Positions 35,685-45,194 of a DNA stretch of 64,000 nt are shown here, one piece after another. Each line of letters opens with the position of its first letter. Position 1 is the stretch's first letter. Source of the stretch: Corallococcus macrosporus (GTDB taxonomy: Bacteria > Myxococcota > Myxococcia > Myxococcales > Myxococcaceae); the NCBI RefSeq assembly GCF_017302985.1, contig NZ_JAFIMU010000010.1, positions 310,001 to 374,000 of the forward strand, written 5' to 3'. The position numbers and the translations under genes were made by a program. The notes beneath the pieces are model-generated. The model was not told the DNA's origin, made no database searches, and was given only the letters and a program-made list of their open reading frames with translations.

Positions 35685-35836
35685 CCTCCCGTGCGATTGA
35701 TTCCGGATTCCGGAGCCCGGTCCAGGAACTGGAAATTGTTCGCCGCCGCCCTGCCCCTCCTTCCGCCAATCCCTTGCAATGACTGGGATTGGCCCATGAC
35801 GCCCCGCGTGGCACAACCGCTGCACTGTTGTTGTGC

Positions 35837-36247
35837 ATGCACGGTAAAATCCTCCTCCTCGATTCGAAGCCCCCGGTTCGCGGGGCAACGGCGCGTCACC
35901 TGACGGCCGCGGGCTTCACCGTCCTCACCGCTCGCACGGACGGGCAGGCGCGCAGCCTGCTGGACACCAACCTCTTCGACGCGGTCCTCATCGACCACCC
36001 CTTCGGCCGGCCCGGCATGGAGGAGGGACTTCGCTTCGCGCGCGACCTCCGCCTGCACGACTCGCGCCTTCCCATCCTGCTGATGACGGCGCTCCCCCTG
36101 GACGAGGTGCGGCACTCGGCGTGGGCGAGCGGCATCACGAAGCTGCTGCCCAAGCCGCAGCTGATGCCCGTGCTCATCCTCCACCTGTCCGCGCTCATCC
36201 CCGCCGCCGCCAACGAGGACCAGCCCCTGGCCATCCCGATGCGCTAG
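35837..36247 (+). CDS. stand-alone receiver-domain protein
   Basis: 136 residues from ATG 35837; an earlier TTG at 35789 adds nothing. Single receiver fold: ILLLDSKPPV (the usual acidic pair is replaced by DS), candidate phosphoacceptor Asp in FDAVLIDHPF, Thr in LLMTALPL, Lys in LLPKPQ. No output domain, so it may act by protein contact. A related receiver gene follows (36405-36794), and sequences upstream of the second receiver gene and of the giant gene share a motif. Confidence 0.82.
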   Translation: MHGKILLLDSKPPVRGATARHLTAAGFTVLTARTDGQARSLLDTNLFDAVLIDHPFGRPGMEEGLRFARDLRLHDSRLPILLMTALPLDEVRHSAWASGITKLLPKPQLMPVLILHLSALIPAAANEDQPLAIPMR

Positions 36248-36282
36248 AAATCCGGGCTCTCGTCGTTCCCGGTTCCGGTCCG

Positions 36283-36318
36283 GATTCCGGAAAATGGATC
36301 CGCAAGCTGGACAAAGGC
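36283..36318 (+). repeat. direct repeat copy A upstream of a receiver gene
   Basis: About 36 bases, starting GATTCCGGA and containing TGGATCCGCAA and GGACAA. A close copy is at 36829-36863. The region before 35837 has a shorter GATTCCGGA element. Lies between two receiver genes. Confidence 0.6.
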
Positions 36319-36404
36319 CCGCGCCGGACGCTGTTCCGCCGGGCCAAGTGGCCGTAAAGACTGTTCCGCGGTTTATTCCCGAGTCCCTGGCCCCAGCCTT
36401 GCTC

Positions 36405-36794
36405 ATGCCTCCCCGTGTGCCCCGGAACCTGCTGATCATCGATGACGAGACGGTCCTGTGCTGGGTCCTGGGCCGCTTCTTCTCCAGCGCGGGGTACGAG
36501 GTCGACTCGGCCACGGACCTGGACGAGGCGCTGGAGCGCGTGAAGCACGGCCGGTACGACCTGGTCATCAGCGACCTGCGCCTGAGCGGCACGCAGTCCG
36601 AGGAGGGGCTCATCATCGCGGAGCGGCTGCGGGAGGCCTCGCCGGACACACGGATGGTGTTGCTGACGGCGTTCACGACGCCGGACCTGGGGACGCGGGC
36701 GCAGGCGCTGGGCGTGGACCTGGTGCTGAGCAAGCCCCAGCCGCTGCCGGCGCTGGCGGAGCACGTGTCGCAATTGCTGGAAGCTTCGCGCTAG
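36405..36794 (+). CDS. stand-alone response regulator
   Basis: 129 residues from ATG 36405; the frame is open from an ATG at 36294, but that 37-residue extension is Pro-rich and unlike a receiver. Full receiver residues: acidic pair in LLIIDDETV, phosphoacceptor Asp in LVISDLRLSG, Thr in VLLTAFTTP and Lys in VLSKPQPLP. No output domain. Paralogue of the receiver at 35837-36247, which has lost one acidic residue. Upstream of the giant surface-protein gene, possibly a regulator of it (inference). Confidence 0.88.
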   Translation: MPPRVPRNLLIIDDETVLCWVLGRFFSSAGYEVDSATDLDEALERVKHGRYDLVISDLRLSGTQSEEGLIIAERLREASPDTRMVLLTAFTTPDLGTRAQALGVDLVLSKPQPLPALAEHVSQLLEASR

Positions 36795-36828
36795 GGAAAC
36801 GCGCGGTCGCCGTCGCGCAGCGGATCCT

Positions 36829-36863
36829 GATTCTGGAATCTGGATCCGCAAACAGGACAAGGC
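36829..36863 (+). repeat. direct repeat copy B upstream of the giant surface-protein gene
   Basis: About 35 bases, near-identical to 36283-36318, sharing TGGATCCGCAA and GGACAA. It lies 140-170 bases before the 37002 start, where it could be a shared promoter or regulator site. Confidence 0.6.
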
Positions 36864-37001
36864 GCCTCGCGCGGCCAACCCCTGTATTCCAACCCCCTGG
36901 AAGAATTCAACGTTGCCTGTGCGCGGAGGCTGGCCCTGGCCTTGCTCTTGAGAGGTCGCCTGCCTCGCTGACCCTCGCCGCCGCCGTACCGAAGAGCCCC
37001 C

Positions 37002-40000
37002 ATGGCCCCCACCTCCGACGACTCCGCCCTCGCTTCGTACCGGGACGCCGCCCCCCTCGCGCAGGCCTGGAGGCTGGCCTCCCTGGTGGTCCTGGTGCTG
37101 CTGCCGCTGGGGGCGTCCGCCGCTCCGACGCTGCGCTACCAGACGGATCAGCGGGGCGACTTCGTGCTGTTCGGCAACACGCTGTCGCAGGAGTGCCGAA
37201 CGGGAACGCCGGCGCCGCTGGTGGGCACGGTGGGCGCCTGCGGCAACAACATCGATGACCAGGCGGCGGACGTGCACTGGACGACCAACGGCAGCACGGC
37301 GTCCGCGGACACGTCCGTGGCACCGGGAAGCGCGAGGAGCCAGGCGGTGCTCGCGCTGCCCGCGGGCGCGGTGGTGACGTACGCGCGGCTGTACTGGAGC
37401 GCGGTGCGCTCGGTGCAGAACAGCACGGGCACCATGGCCCCGGGCACCTCCGTGACGCTGGCGCGCGTGGGCACGTTCTCCACGCCCATCACCGCGGACT
37501 CCAGCAAGGGCTACACGAGCGGCAACAACTACGCCTACCAGTCCACGGCGGACGTGACGTCGCTGGTGCAGCAGTACGGCACGGGCGCGTACCTGCTCTC
37601 CGGCGCGGACGTGCTGGACTTCCGCAACGTCAACGACACCTTCCCCTACTCCGGCTGGGCGATGGTCGTCTTCTACCGGCTCGCCAGCGATCCCCTGCGC
37701 AACCTCACCCTCTTCGACGGCCTGGACATCGTGAGCAACGGCGCGAGCGCGACGGCCACGCTGTCCGGCTTCCTGGTGCCGTCCTCCGGCTACACGGCGA
37801 AGCTGGGCGTCATCGCCTACGAGGGTGAGAACGTCTATTCGGGCGACGCGCTGAACTTCAACGGCGTGGCCCTGTCCGACGCGCAGAACCCGGCGAACAA
37901 CTTCTTCAACGGCACGCGCAGCCGGCTGGGCGTGGCGCAGAGCAACGCCGGGGACCTGCCGCGCTTCGCCGGCACGCCAGCCACGCTCGAAGGCATGGAC
38001 CTGGACGTCGTGGACATCACCGCGCGCGTCTCCGGGGGCCAGACGTCCGCGACGGTGTCCGCGACCTCCTCGGCGGACCAGTACCTGCTGGGCGCGTTCA
38101 TCACGTCCATCTCCACGCAGAAGCCGGACTTCATCCAGACGGTGAAGAGCGTGGCGCCCGTGTCGCCGCGTCCGGACGGCAGCCTGCGCGGCGGCGACGT
38201 GCTGGAGTACACGGTGCAGACGACGAACACGGGCGATGACTCCGGCATCCTCACCGTGCTCACGGACGCGCTGCCCTCGAACGTCACCTACGTGCCGGGC
38301 TCGCTGCGGGTGACCTCGGGCGCCAACACCGGCGCGAAGACGGACGCGACGGGCGATGACCAGGGCGACTACGACGCGGCGAACCGCCGGCTCACGGTGC
38401 GCCTGGGGACGGGCGCCAACGCCACGCAGGGCGGCGTCATCAACATCGGAGAGAGCACGACCCTCGTCTTCCGGGTGACCATCAACGTGGGGGCCTCGGG
38501 GAGCATCGACAACCAGGCCATCGTGCGCAGCACCGGGCAGCAGGGCGCGCCGCAGACATCGTTCCCGTCCTCGCCGCCGGTGGGGACCGGTCCCACGACG
38601 ACGCCGGTGGGCGGTCCGCCCGCTCCGGCCGTGACGTCGCCCGCGGCCAACGCCACGCTGACGACGCGCACGCCTCCCTTCAGCGGCACGGGCGAAGCGG
38701 GCAACACCGTCACCGTGCGCGAGGGCACCACGGTGCTGTGCACCGCGACGGTGAGCGCGGGCGGCACATGGAGCTGCACCTCCACCGTGCAGCTCGCGGA
38801 TGGCGCGCACACGGTGACGGCGCAGGCGGCGGACGCCAACGGCAACCTCAGCCCGACGACGTCCGTTGACTTCAGCGTGGACGCGACGGCGCCGGTGGCT
38901 CCGGTCATCTCCACGCCCGCGCAGAACGCGCAGCTCAACACGACGACGCCGACGTTCACGGGCACGGCGGAGGCGGGCAGCACCGTCACGGTGCGCGAGG
39001 GCACCACGGTCCTGTGCACCGCGACGGCCAATGCGTCGGGCGTCTGGTCCTGCACGTCCTCGACGCTCGCGCAGGGGGCGCACACGATCTCCGCCACCGC
39101 GCGCGACGCGGCGGGCAATACCGGCCCGGCGAGCACGGCCGTCCCCTTCTCCGTGGACACGGTCGCTCCGGCGGCGCCTGTCGTCACGGCACCCACGGCC
39201 AACCAGACGGTGACCACGAAGACGCCGGTCCTGTCCGGTACGGCGGAAGGCGGCAGCACCGTCACCGTGCGCGAGGGCACGACCGTCCTCTGCACCGCCA
39301 CGGCGAATGCCTCCGGCGCGTGGTCGTGCACTTCGGCTTCGCTCTCGGAAGGTGCGCACACCGTGACCGCGACGGCTCGCGATGCCGCGGGCAATACCGG
39401 CCCGGCGAGCACGGCCGTCCCCTTCACCGTCGACTCCATCGCTCCCGTGGCTCCGGTCATCACGGCGCCGACCTCCGGTCAGACCGTGGCCACGCAGACG
39501 CCGGCGCTGTCCGGTACCGCCGAGGCGAACAGCACCGTCACCGTTCGTGAGGGCACGACGGTGCTGTGCACCACCACCGCGAACGGCTCCGGCGCCTGGT
39601 CCTGCACCTCGTCGCAGCTGACGGATGGCTCGCACACGATCTCCGCCACGGCGCGCGACGCGGCCGGCAACACCGGCCCGGCCAGCACGTCCGTCCCCTT
39701 CACCGTGGACACCACCGCGCCCATCGCGCCGGTCATCGCGTCGCCCACGGCCAACCAGACGGTGGCGACGCAGACGCCGACGCTCAGCGGCACGGCGGAG
39801 CCCAACAGCGCCGTGACCGTGCGCGAGGGCACCACCGTCCTGTGCACCGCCACGGCGAACAGCTCCGGTGCGTGGTCGTGCACGTCCTCCACGCTCACGG
39901 ACGGCCCGCACACCCTCACCGCCACGGCGCGGGACGCGGCGGGCAACACGGGCCCGGCCAGCACGGCGGTGCCCTTCAGCGTGGACACCACCGCCCCGGC

Positions 40001-43000
40001 CATCCCCGTCGTCACGGCCCCCACGTCCGGCCAGGCGGTCTCCACCTCGACGCCCGCCATCACGGGCACGGCCGAAGCGGGCAGCACCGTGACGGTGCGC
40101 GAAGGCACCACCGTGCTGTGCACCGCGACGGCGGATGAATCCGGCGCGTGGTCCTGCACGTCCTCCGCGCTCACGGATGGCCCGCACACCGTGTCCGTCA
40201 CGGCCCGCGACGCGGTGGGCAACACCAGCCCCGCGCGCACCGTGTCCTTCACCGTCGACGCCACCCTGCCGGACGCGCCGGTCATCGTCGCGCCCGCGAA
40301 CGGCGCGGCGCTGAACGCGTCCCCCGTCACCTACAGCGGCACGGCCGAGCCCGGCAGCCGCGTCACGGCGACGCTGGACGGCACGCCGCTGGGCACCGTC
40401 ACCGCCAATGCCTCCGGCGAATGGAGCTTCACGCCCGGCATCGTGCTCGATGACGGCGGCCACACGCTCACGGCCGTCGCGCGTGACGGCGCGGGCAACG
40501 ACAGCCCCGTCGCCACCTCCCTCTTCACCGTGGACACCTCCGCGCCGGACGCGCCGGTCTTCACGGCACCGGCCCAGAGCTCGACCGTCACCACCGCTCG
40601 CCCGGCCATCACGGGCACCGCCGACGTCGGCACGCAGGTGACGCTCGTCATCGGCGGCGACACCTTCGGTCCGCTGACCGTGGACGCCTCCGGCAACTGG
40701 AGCTTCACGCCGGCCACCGACCTGCCCCAGGGCGCCATCACCGTCAGCGCCACCGCGAGCGACGCGGCGGGCAACGTCAGCGACGCGGCCCAGCTCAAGT
40801 TCACCGTGGACTCGGTGTCGCCCGACACCGTCATCACCTCGCAGCCTCCGGTGGCGAGCAACAGCACGTCCGCCACGTTCACCTTCCGTGGCACGGACGC
40901 GGATGTCGCGGGCTTCGTCTGCACGCTGGACGCCACCAGCGTGCCGTGCGCCTCGCCGTACACGGCCACGAACCTGGACGCGGGCCCGCACACGTTCACC
41001 GTCGCCGCCGTGGATGCGGTGGGCAACGTGGACCCCTCGCCCGCCAGCTACACCTGGACCGTGGACGTCACGCGTCCCGACGCGCCCATCGTCCTCCAGC
41101 CCACGAGCGGCGAGGTGCTCACCGCCGCCTCGCCCGTCATCACCGGCACCGCGGAGCCGGGCAGCACCGTGTACCTGGTCCTCGACAACGGCGCGCCGCT
41201 GGGGCCCATCCTCGTCAACGCGCAGGGCGAGTGGAGCTACCCCGTGCAGGCCACGCTCGCGGACGGTTCGCACGCACTGAGCGCCACCGCCACGGACGCG
41301 GCGGGCAACGTCAGCGAGCCCGTGTCGCTCACGTTCTTCATCGACACCGACGCGCCGGACACCACCATCGAGTCGGGCCCCGCCCAGCCCTCGAACAGCG
41401 CCAGCGCCACGTTCGAGTTCAGCTCCACCGGCGGCGGCATCCGCTACGAGTGCAGCGTGGATGAGGGCACGTTCACCGACTGCGACAGCCCCTTCACGCT
41501 CGACTCCCTCGCGGAGGGTGAGCACACCCTCGCCGTGCGCGCCGTGGACGCGGCGGGCAACGTCGACCCGACTCCGGCCGAGTACACCTGGACGGTGGAC
41601 CTGTCCGCGCCTCCGTCGCCGGCCATCACCTCGCCCGCGAACGGCGCCCTCTTCAACACGGGCGCGGTGTCCTACGCCGGCACCGCGGAAGCTGGCACCA
41701 CCGTGCGAGTGACGGTGGATGACGTCTTCGTGGGCACGGCCACCGTCTCCGACACGGGCACGTGGACGTTCACCACGGGCCCGGTGCTGGGCACCGGCGC
41801 GCACACCGTCTCCGCGACCTCGGTGGACGCGGCCGGCAACAGCAGCCAGGCCACGAGCGTCACCTTCACCGTGGACCTCGTCGCGCCGGACACGGTCCTC
41901 ACCGCGTCCGTCCCCGCCGTCACCTCGAACCGCGACGCCTCCTTCGAGTTCACCTCGGACGACGCCACCGCGACCTTCGAGTGCCGCTTCGGCACGACGG
42001 GGGCCTTCGTCCCCTGCATGAGCCCGCAGGAGCGCACGGCGCTCGCGGACGGCACGTACACCGTGCAGGTGCGCGCAGTGGACACGGCCGGCAACGTGGA
42101 CCCCACGCCCGCCACCTTCACGTGGACCGTGGACACCACCGCGCCCGACACGTTCATCCGCTCCGGTCCGGCCGCGAACGACGCGCCGAACCCCGCCACG
42201 TTCGACCTGGACTCCGACGAGACCGGCGTCAGCTACGCGTGCAGCCTGGATGACGGCCCGTTCACGCCGTGCTCGGACCCGGCCCTCTTCACCGTGACGC
42301 CCGGTCCCCACACCCTCGCCGTGCGCGCCACCGACGCGGCGGGCAACGTGGACGCCTCACCCGCCACCTGGTCCTGGTCCGCGACCGATGACGCCGACAA
42401 CGACGGCCTCACCGACGCGGAAGAGGCCCAGGCCGGCACCGACCCGCGCAACCGCGACACGGACGGCGACGGCCTGTCCGACGGGGTGGAGGTCCACTCC
42501 GGCCGCACGAACCCGCTGGATGACGACTCCGACGACGACGGCCTGCTCGACGGCAACGAGGACGCCAACCACGACGGCGTCACCCAGGCCACGGAGACCG
42601 ACCCGACGCTCGCGGACTCCGACGCCGACGGCCTCACCGATGGCCTGGAGCTGGGCCTCGCCGCGCCGCAGGGCACGGGCACCGACCCCGCCCGCTTCGT
42701 CGCGGACGCCGACCCGTCCACCACCACGGATCCGCTCAAGGCCGACACCGACAGCGGCGGCGTCTGGGACGGCATCGAGGACAAGAACCACAACGGCAAG
42801 GTGGACCCGGGCGAGACGGATCCGCTCGACGCCGCCGACGACGTGGACGCCGACGGTGACGGCGTGGACAACGCCACCGAGCTGGAGCTGGGGTTGGATC
42901 CGTTCAACCCCGACACGGACGGCGACGGTCTGCCGGATGGCATTGATGGGCTGGTCGACACCGACGGCGACGGACTCATCGACGCGCGGGACACCGACAG

Positions 43001-45194
43001 CGACAATGACGGGCTCACGGATGGCGAGGAAGACGTGAACCACGACGGCATCACCCAGGCCACGGAGACCGACCGCCGCAACGCCGACACGGACGGCGAC
43101 GGCCTGAAGGATGGCGTCGAGGTGCACGGGCAGAACCCCACCGACCCGCTGGCCCGCGACACGGACGGCGACGGCCTGTCCGATGGTGAAGAGGACGTCA
43201 ACGCCAACGGCGTCCGCGACGCCAACGAGACCGACCCCAATCGCGAGGACAGCGACGAGGGCGGCATCCCTGACGGTGTCGAGGTGAAGGGTGGCACCAA
43301 CCCGCTCGACGCCGATGACGACTTCACCGTGCTGGGCCGGGGCTGCTCGACGGGCGGCGCCGGGGGTCTGCTCCCGCTGGCGCTGGGCCTGCTGGCCGTG
43401 CCGTTCCTCGGCCGTCGCCGCCGCGCCCTCCCCGCCCGGGGCCTGGCGTTGGCGGTGGCCGTGGGCCTGTCGCTGGGCACCGCGTCGCGGGCGGAGGCCC
43501 AGGCGCCGGTGTCGCAGGCCATCGACGTGCAGCAGTACAAGCCGGGGCCGGGCGCATATGACGTGCTCGGACTGCACAGCGCCCGCGTCGCGCCGCACCT
43601 GACGTGGAACGTGGGCGCGTCACTCAACTACGCGCACCACCCGCTGAACTTCTTCGACCCGCGCGAGGAGACGTTCGTCTACCGCATCGTGCAGCAGCAG
43701 GTCTCCCTGGACCTGATGGGCGCGGTGTCCCTCTTCGACCGGTTGGAGGTGGGCCTGGTGCTGCCGTTGACGGTCACCGGCTCGGAGTCCGCGAGCGCCG
43801 TGTCCGAACAGTTCGCGGACGGCGTGGGCTCCGCGGGCCTGGGCGACCTGCGCGTGGTGCCCAAGCTGGCGCTGCTGTCGAAGGGTGCGCTGAACCTGGC
43901 GGTGCTCGCGCCCTTCACCCTGCCCACCGGCGGCGGGGACCACTTCCTGGGCGCGGACGGGCCCACCTTCCAGCCGCGCGTGGCCGGTGAGTGGGCCACG
44001 CCGTCGCTGCGGCTGCTCGCCAACGTGGGCGTCAACCTGCGCAAGGCCCAGGACCTGCGCAACCTGCGCGTGGGCAACGAGTTCGCGTTCGGCGTGGGCG
44101 CGGAGGTGCCGCTCACGCAGGCGCTGTCCGCACAGGCCACGCTCGCGGGCGCGGTGGGCCTGTCGGAGTCCGACAAGGAGGAGTTCCCGCTGGAGGTGCT
44201 GGGCGCGGTGAAGTACCGCTTCGCCCAGGGCTTCGCCGCGCACGTCGGCGCGGGGCCGGGCCTGACGCGCGGCTACGGCACGCCCGCCTTCCGCGTCCTC
44301 GCGGGGCTGGCCTACACGCCGGGAGGCGCACCGGCCCCGGTGGCCGCCGCGCGCGAGCCCACCTGCACGCTGGGGCCCGAGGACTTCGACGGCTTCCAGG
44401 ACGACGACGGCTGTCTGGATCCGGATGACGACCACGACGGCATCCCCGACGTGAGCGACACCTGCCCCACCGAGCCGGAGACGGTGAACGGCGAGCGCGA
44501 CGAGGACGGCTGCCCGGACACGGTTCCGGAGGAGAAGCCCGTCGCGAACGCCACGCAGCCCCCGGCCCCGCTCGCCCTGCCGCCCGCCCCGGTGGACACG
44601 GACGGCGATGGCATCCTCGACCCCGAGGACCGCTGCCCGACGGTGGCGGAGGACCCCGACGGGTTCGAGGACGAGGATGGCTGCCCGGATCCGGACAACG
44701 ACAAGGACGGCATCGCGGACGCGGACGACCAGTGCCCGCTGGAGGCGGAGGTCATCAACGGCGTGAAGGACGACGACGGGTGCCCGGACAAGGGCGCGTC
44801 GAAGGTGCGCCTGGAGGGCTCGCGCATCGTCATCCTCGACAAGGTGTATTTCGCCACCGGCAAGGACGTCATCCTGCCGAAGTCGTTCCCGCTGCTGTCG
44901 CAGGTGGCCGCCGTGCTGCGCACCCACCCGGAGCTGGAGCTGGTGCGCGTGGAGGGCCACACGGACAGCCAGGGCGACGACGCGAAGAACCTGGACCTGT
45001 CGCAGCGCCGCGCGAACACCGTGCGCGACTGGCTGGTGAAGAACGGCATCGCGGCCGCGCGCCTGGAGGCGGTGGGCTCCGGTGAGACGAAGCCGGTGGA
45101 CACCAACGACACGCCGAAGGGCCGGGAGAACAACCGCCGCGTGGAGTTCAACATCGTGAAGACCGCCGGCCAGGCGGAAGGAGTGTCGCCGTGA
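37002..45194 (+). CDS. giant surface protein: Ig-like repeats, TSP3, internal MYXO-CTERM, then beta-barrel, TSP3 and OmpA
   Basis: 2730 residues. Signal peptide about 20-41 (LASLVVLVLLPLGASA). A beta-rich head (42-380) is followed by a DUF11-like domain (383-527), then 14 Ig-like repeats (540-1793). Calcium-binding TSP3/Asp-rich repeats (1795-2110) have motifs such as DTDGDGLSDG. A MYXO-CTERM tail has Cys2115 in GRGCSTGGAGG, then a hydrophobic helix and RRRR near 2140. Immediately after, a second signal-like helix (LALAVAVGLSLGTASRAEA, to about 2167) leads to a predicted outer-membrane beta-barrel (2168-2450), more TSP3 repeats (2460-2597) and an OmpA peptidoglycan-binding domain (2598-2715: EGHTDSQGDD, LSQRRA, NNRRVEF). 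It looks like two proteins in one frame. Followed by coupled FecR and CHASE2 genes (4-base overlap, 1-base gap). Some myxobacterial relatives are linked to gliding motility; I cannot confirm that here. Confidence 0.9.
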   Translation: MAPTSDDSALASYRDAAPLAQAWRLASLVVLVLLPLGASAAPTLRYQTDQRGDFVLFGNTLSQECRTGTPAPLVGTVGACGNNIDDQAADVHWTTNGSTASADTSVAPGSARSQAVLALPAGAVVTYARLYWSAVRSVQNSTGTMAPGTSVTLARVGTFSTPITADSSKGYTSGNNYAYQSTADVTSLVQQYGTGAYLLSGADVLDFRNVNDTFPYSGWAMVVFYRLASDPLRNLTLFDGLDIVSNGASATATLSGFLVPSSGYTAKLGVIAYEGENVYSGDALNFNGVALSDAQNPANNFFNGTRSRLGVAQSNAGDLPRFAGTPATLEGMDLDVVDITARVSGGQTSATVSATSSADQYLLGAFITSISTQKPDFIQTVKSVAPVSPRPDGSLRGGDVLEYTVQTTNTGDDSGILTVLTDALPSNVTYVPGSLRVTSGANTGAKTDATGDDQGDYDAANRRLTVRLGTGANATQGGVINIGESTTLVFRVTINVGASGSIDNQAIVRSTGQQGAPQTSFPSSPPVGTGPTTTPVGGPPAPAVTSPAANATLTTRTPPFSGTGEAGNTVTVREGTTVLCTATVSAGGTWSCTSTVQLADGAHTVTAQAADANGNLSPTTSVDFSVDATAPVAPVISTPAQNAQLNTTTPTFTGTAEAGSTVTVREGTTVLCTATANASGVWSCTSSTLAQGAHTISATARDAAGNTGPASTAVPFSVDTVAPAAPVVTAPTANQTVTTKTPVLSGTAEGGSTVTVREGTTVLCTATANASGAWSCTSASLSEGAHTVTATARDAAGNTGPASTAVPFTVDSIAPVAPVITAPTSGQTVATQTPALSGTAEANSTVTVREGTTVLCTTTANGSGAWSCTSSQLTDGSHTISATARDAAGNTGPASTSVPFTVDTTAPIAPVIASPTANQTVATQTPTLSGTAEPNSAVTVREGTTVLCTATANSSGAWSCTSSTLTDGPHTLTATARDAAGNTGPASTAVPFSVDTTAPAIPVVTAPTSGQAVSTSTPAITGTAEAGSTVTVREGTTVLCTATADESGAWSCTSSALTDGPHTVSVTARDAVGNTSPARTVSFTVDATLPDAPVIVAPANGAALNASPVTYSGTAEPGSRVTATLDGTPLGTVTANASGEWSFTPGIVLDDGGHTLTAVARDGAGNDSPVATSLFTVDTSAPDAPVFTAPAQSSTVTTARPAITGTADVGTQVTLVIGGDTFGPLTVDASGNWSFTPATDLPQGAITVSATASDAAGNVSDAAQLKFTVDSVSPDTVITSQPPVASNSTSATFTFRGTDADVAGFVCTLDATSVPCASPYTATNLDAGPHTFTVAAVDAVGNVDPSPASYTWTVDVTRPDAPIVLQPTSGEVLTAASPVITGTAEPGSTVYLVLDNGAPLGPILVNAQGEWSYPVQATLADGSHALSATATDAAGNVSEPVSLTFFIDTDAPDTTIESGPAQPSNSASATFEFSSTGGGIRYECSVDEGTFTDCDSPFTLDSLAEGEHTLAVRAVDAAGNVDPTPAEYTWTVDLSAPPSPAITSPANGALFNTGAVSYAGTAEAGTTVRVTVDDVFVGTATVSDTGTWTFTTGPVLGTGAHTVSATSVDAAGNSSQATSVTFTVDLVAPDTVLTASVPAVTSNRDASFEFTSDDATATFECRFGTTGAFVPCMSPQERTALADGTYTVQVRAVDTAGNVDPTPATFTWTVDTTAPDTFIRSGPAANDAPNPATFDLDSDETGVSYACSLDDGPFTPCSDPALFTVTPGPHTLAVRATDAAGNVDASPATWSWSATDDADNDGLTDAEEAQAGTDPRNRDTDGDGLSDGVEVHSGRTNPLDDDSDDDGLLDGNEDANHDGVTQATETDPTLADSDADGLTDGLELGLAAPQGTGTDPARFVADADPSTTTDPLKADTDSGGVWDGIEDKNHNGKVDPGETDPLDAADDVDADGDGVDNATELELGLDPFNPDTDGDGLPDGIDGLVDTDGDGLIDARDTDSDNDGLTDGEEDVNHDGITQATETDRRNADTDGDGLKDGVEVHGQNPTDPLARDTDGDGLSDGEEDVNANGVRDANETDPNREDSDEGGIPDGVEVKGGTNPLDADDDFTVLGRGCSTGGAGGLLPLALGLLAVPFLGRRRRALPARGLALAVAVGLSLGTASRAEAQAPVSQAIDVQQYKPGPGAYDVLGLHSARVAPHLTWNVGASLNYAHHPLNFFDPREETFVYRIVQQQVSLDLMGAVSLFDRLEVGLVLPLTVTGSESASAVSEQFADGVGSAGLGDLRVVPKLALLSKGALNLAVLAPFTLPTGGGDHFLGADGPTFQPRVAGEWATPSLRLLANVGVNLRKAQDLRNLRVGNEFAFGVGAEVPLTQALSAQATLAGAVGLSESDKEEFPLEVLGAVKYRFAQGFAAHVGAGPGLTRGYGTPAFRVLAGLAYTPGGAPAPVAAAREPTCTLGPEDFDGFQDDDGCLDPDDDHDGIPDVSDTCPTEPETVNGERDEDGCPDTVPEEKPVANATQPPAPLALPPAPVDTDGDGILDPEDRCPTVAEDPDGFEDEDGCPDPDNDKDGIADADDQCPLEAEVINGVKDDDGCPDKGASKVRLEGSRIVILDKVYFATGKDVILPKSFPLLSQVAAVLRTHPELELVRVEGHTDSQGDDAKNLDLSQRRANTVRDWLVKNGIAAARLEAVGSGETKPVDTNDTPKGRENNRRVEFNIVKTAGQAEGVSP
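38640..40260 (+). repeat. tandem repeats of about 276 bp inside the giant gene
   Basis: Six copies of one Ig-like unit, the middle ones nearly identical at DNA level, each with VTVREGTTVLCTATAN and GAWSCTS. Ends with TARDAAGNTGPAST and PFSVDT. Unequal recombination could change copy number. Confidence 0.85.
43330..43505 (+). other. junction of MYXO-CTERM tail and second signal-like segment
   Basis: Encodes residues 2110-2167: Cys motif, Gly-rich stretch, hydrophobic helix, RRRR, then a second hydrophobic helix ending SRAEAQ. No stop, and no ATG start or ribosome site for an independent downstream gene; only GTG/TTG codons occur. Confidence 0.75.

Noticed and set aside
38640-40260. Regular repeats as a CRISPR array.
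   Set aside because: Units are 276 bp, coding and translate to Ig-like domains; no spacers.
36195-42311. Very long minus-strand open frame opposite the giant gene (over 2000 codons).
   Set aside because: It is the shadow of the high-GC repeats of the plus-strand gene: Arg/Gly/His-rich, no domain, no signal. It spans several genes and intergenic regions.
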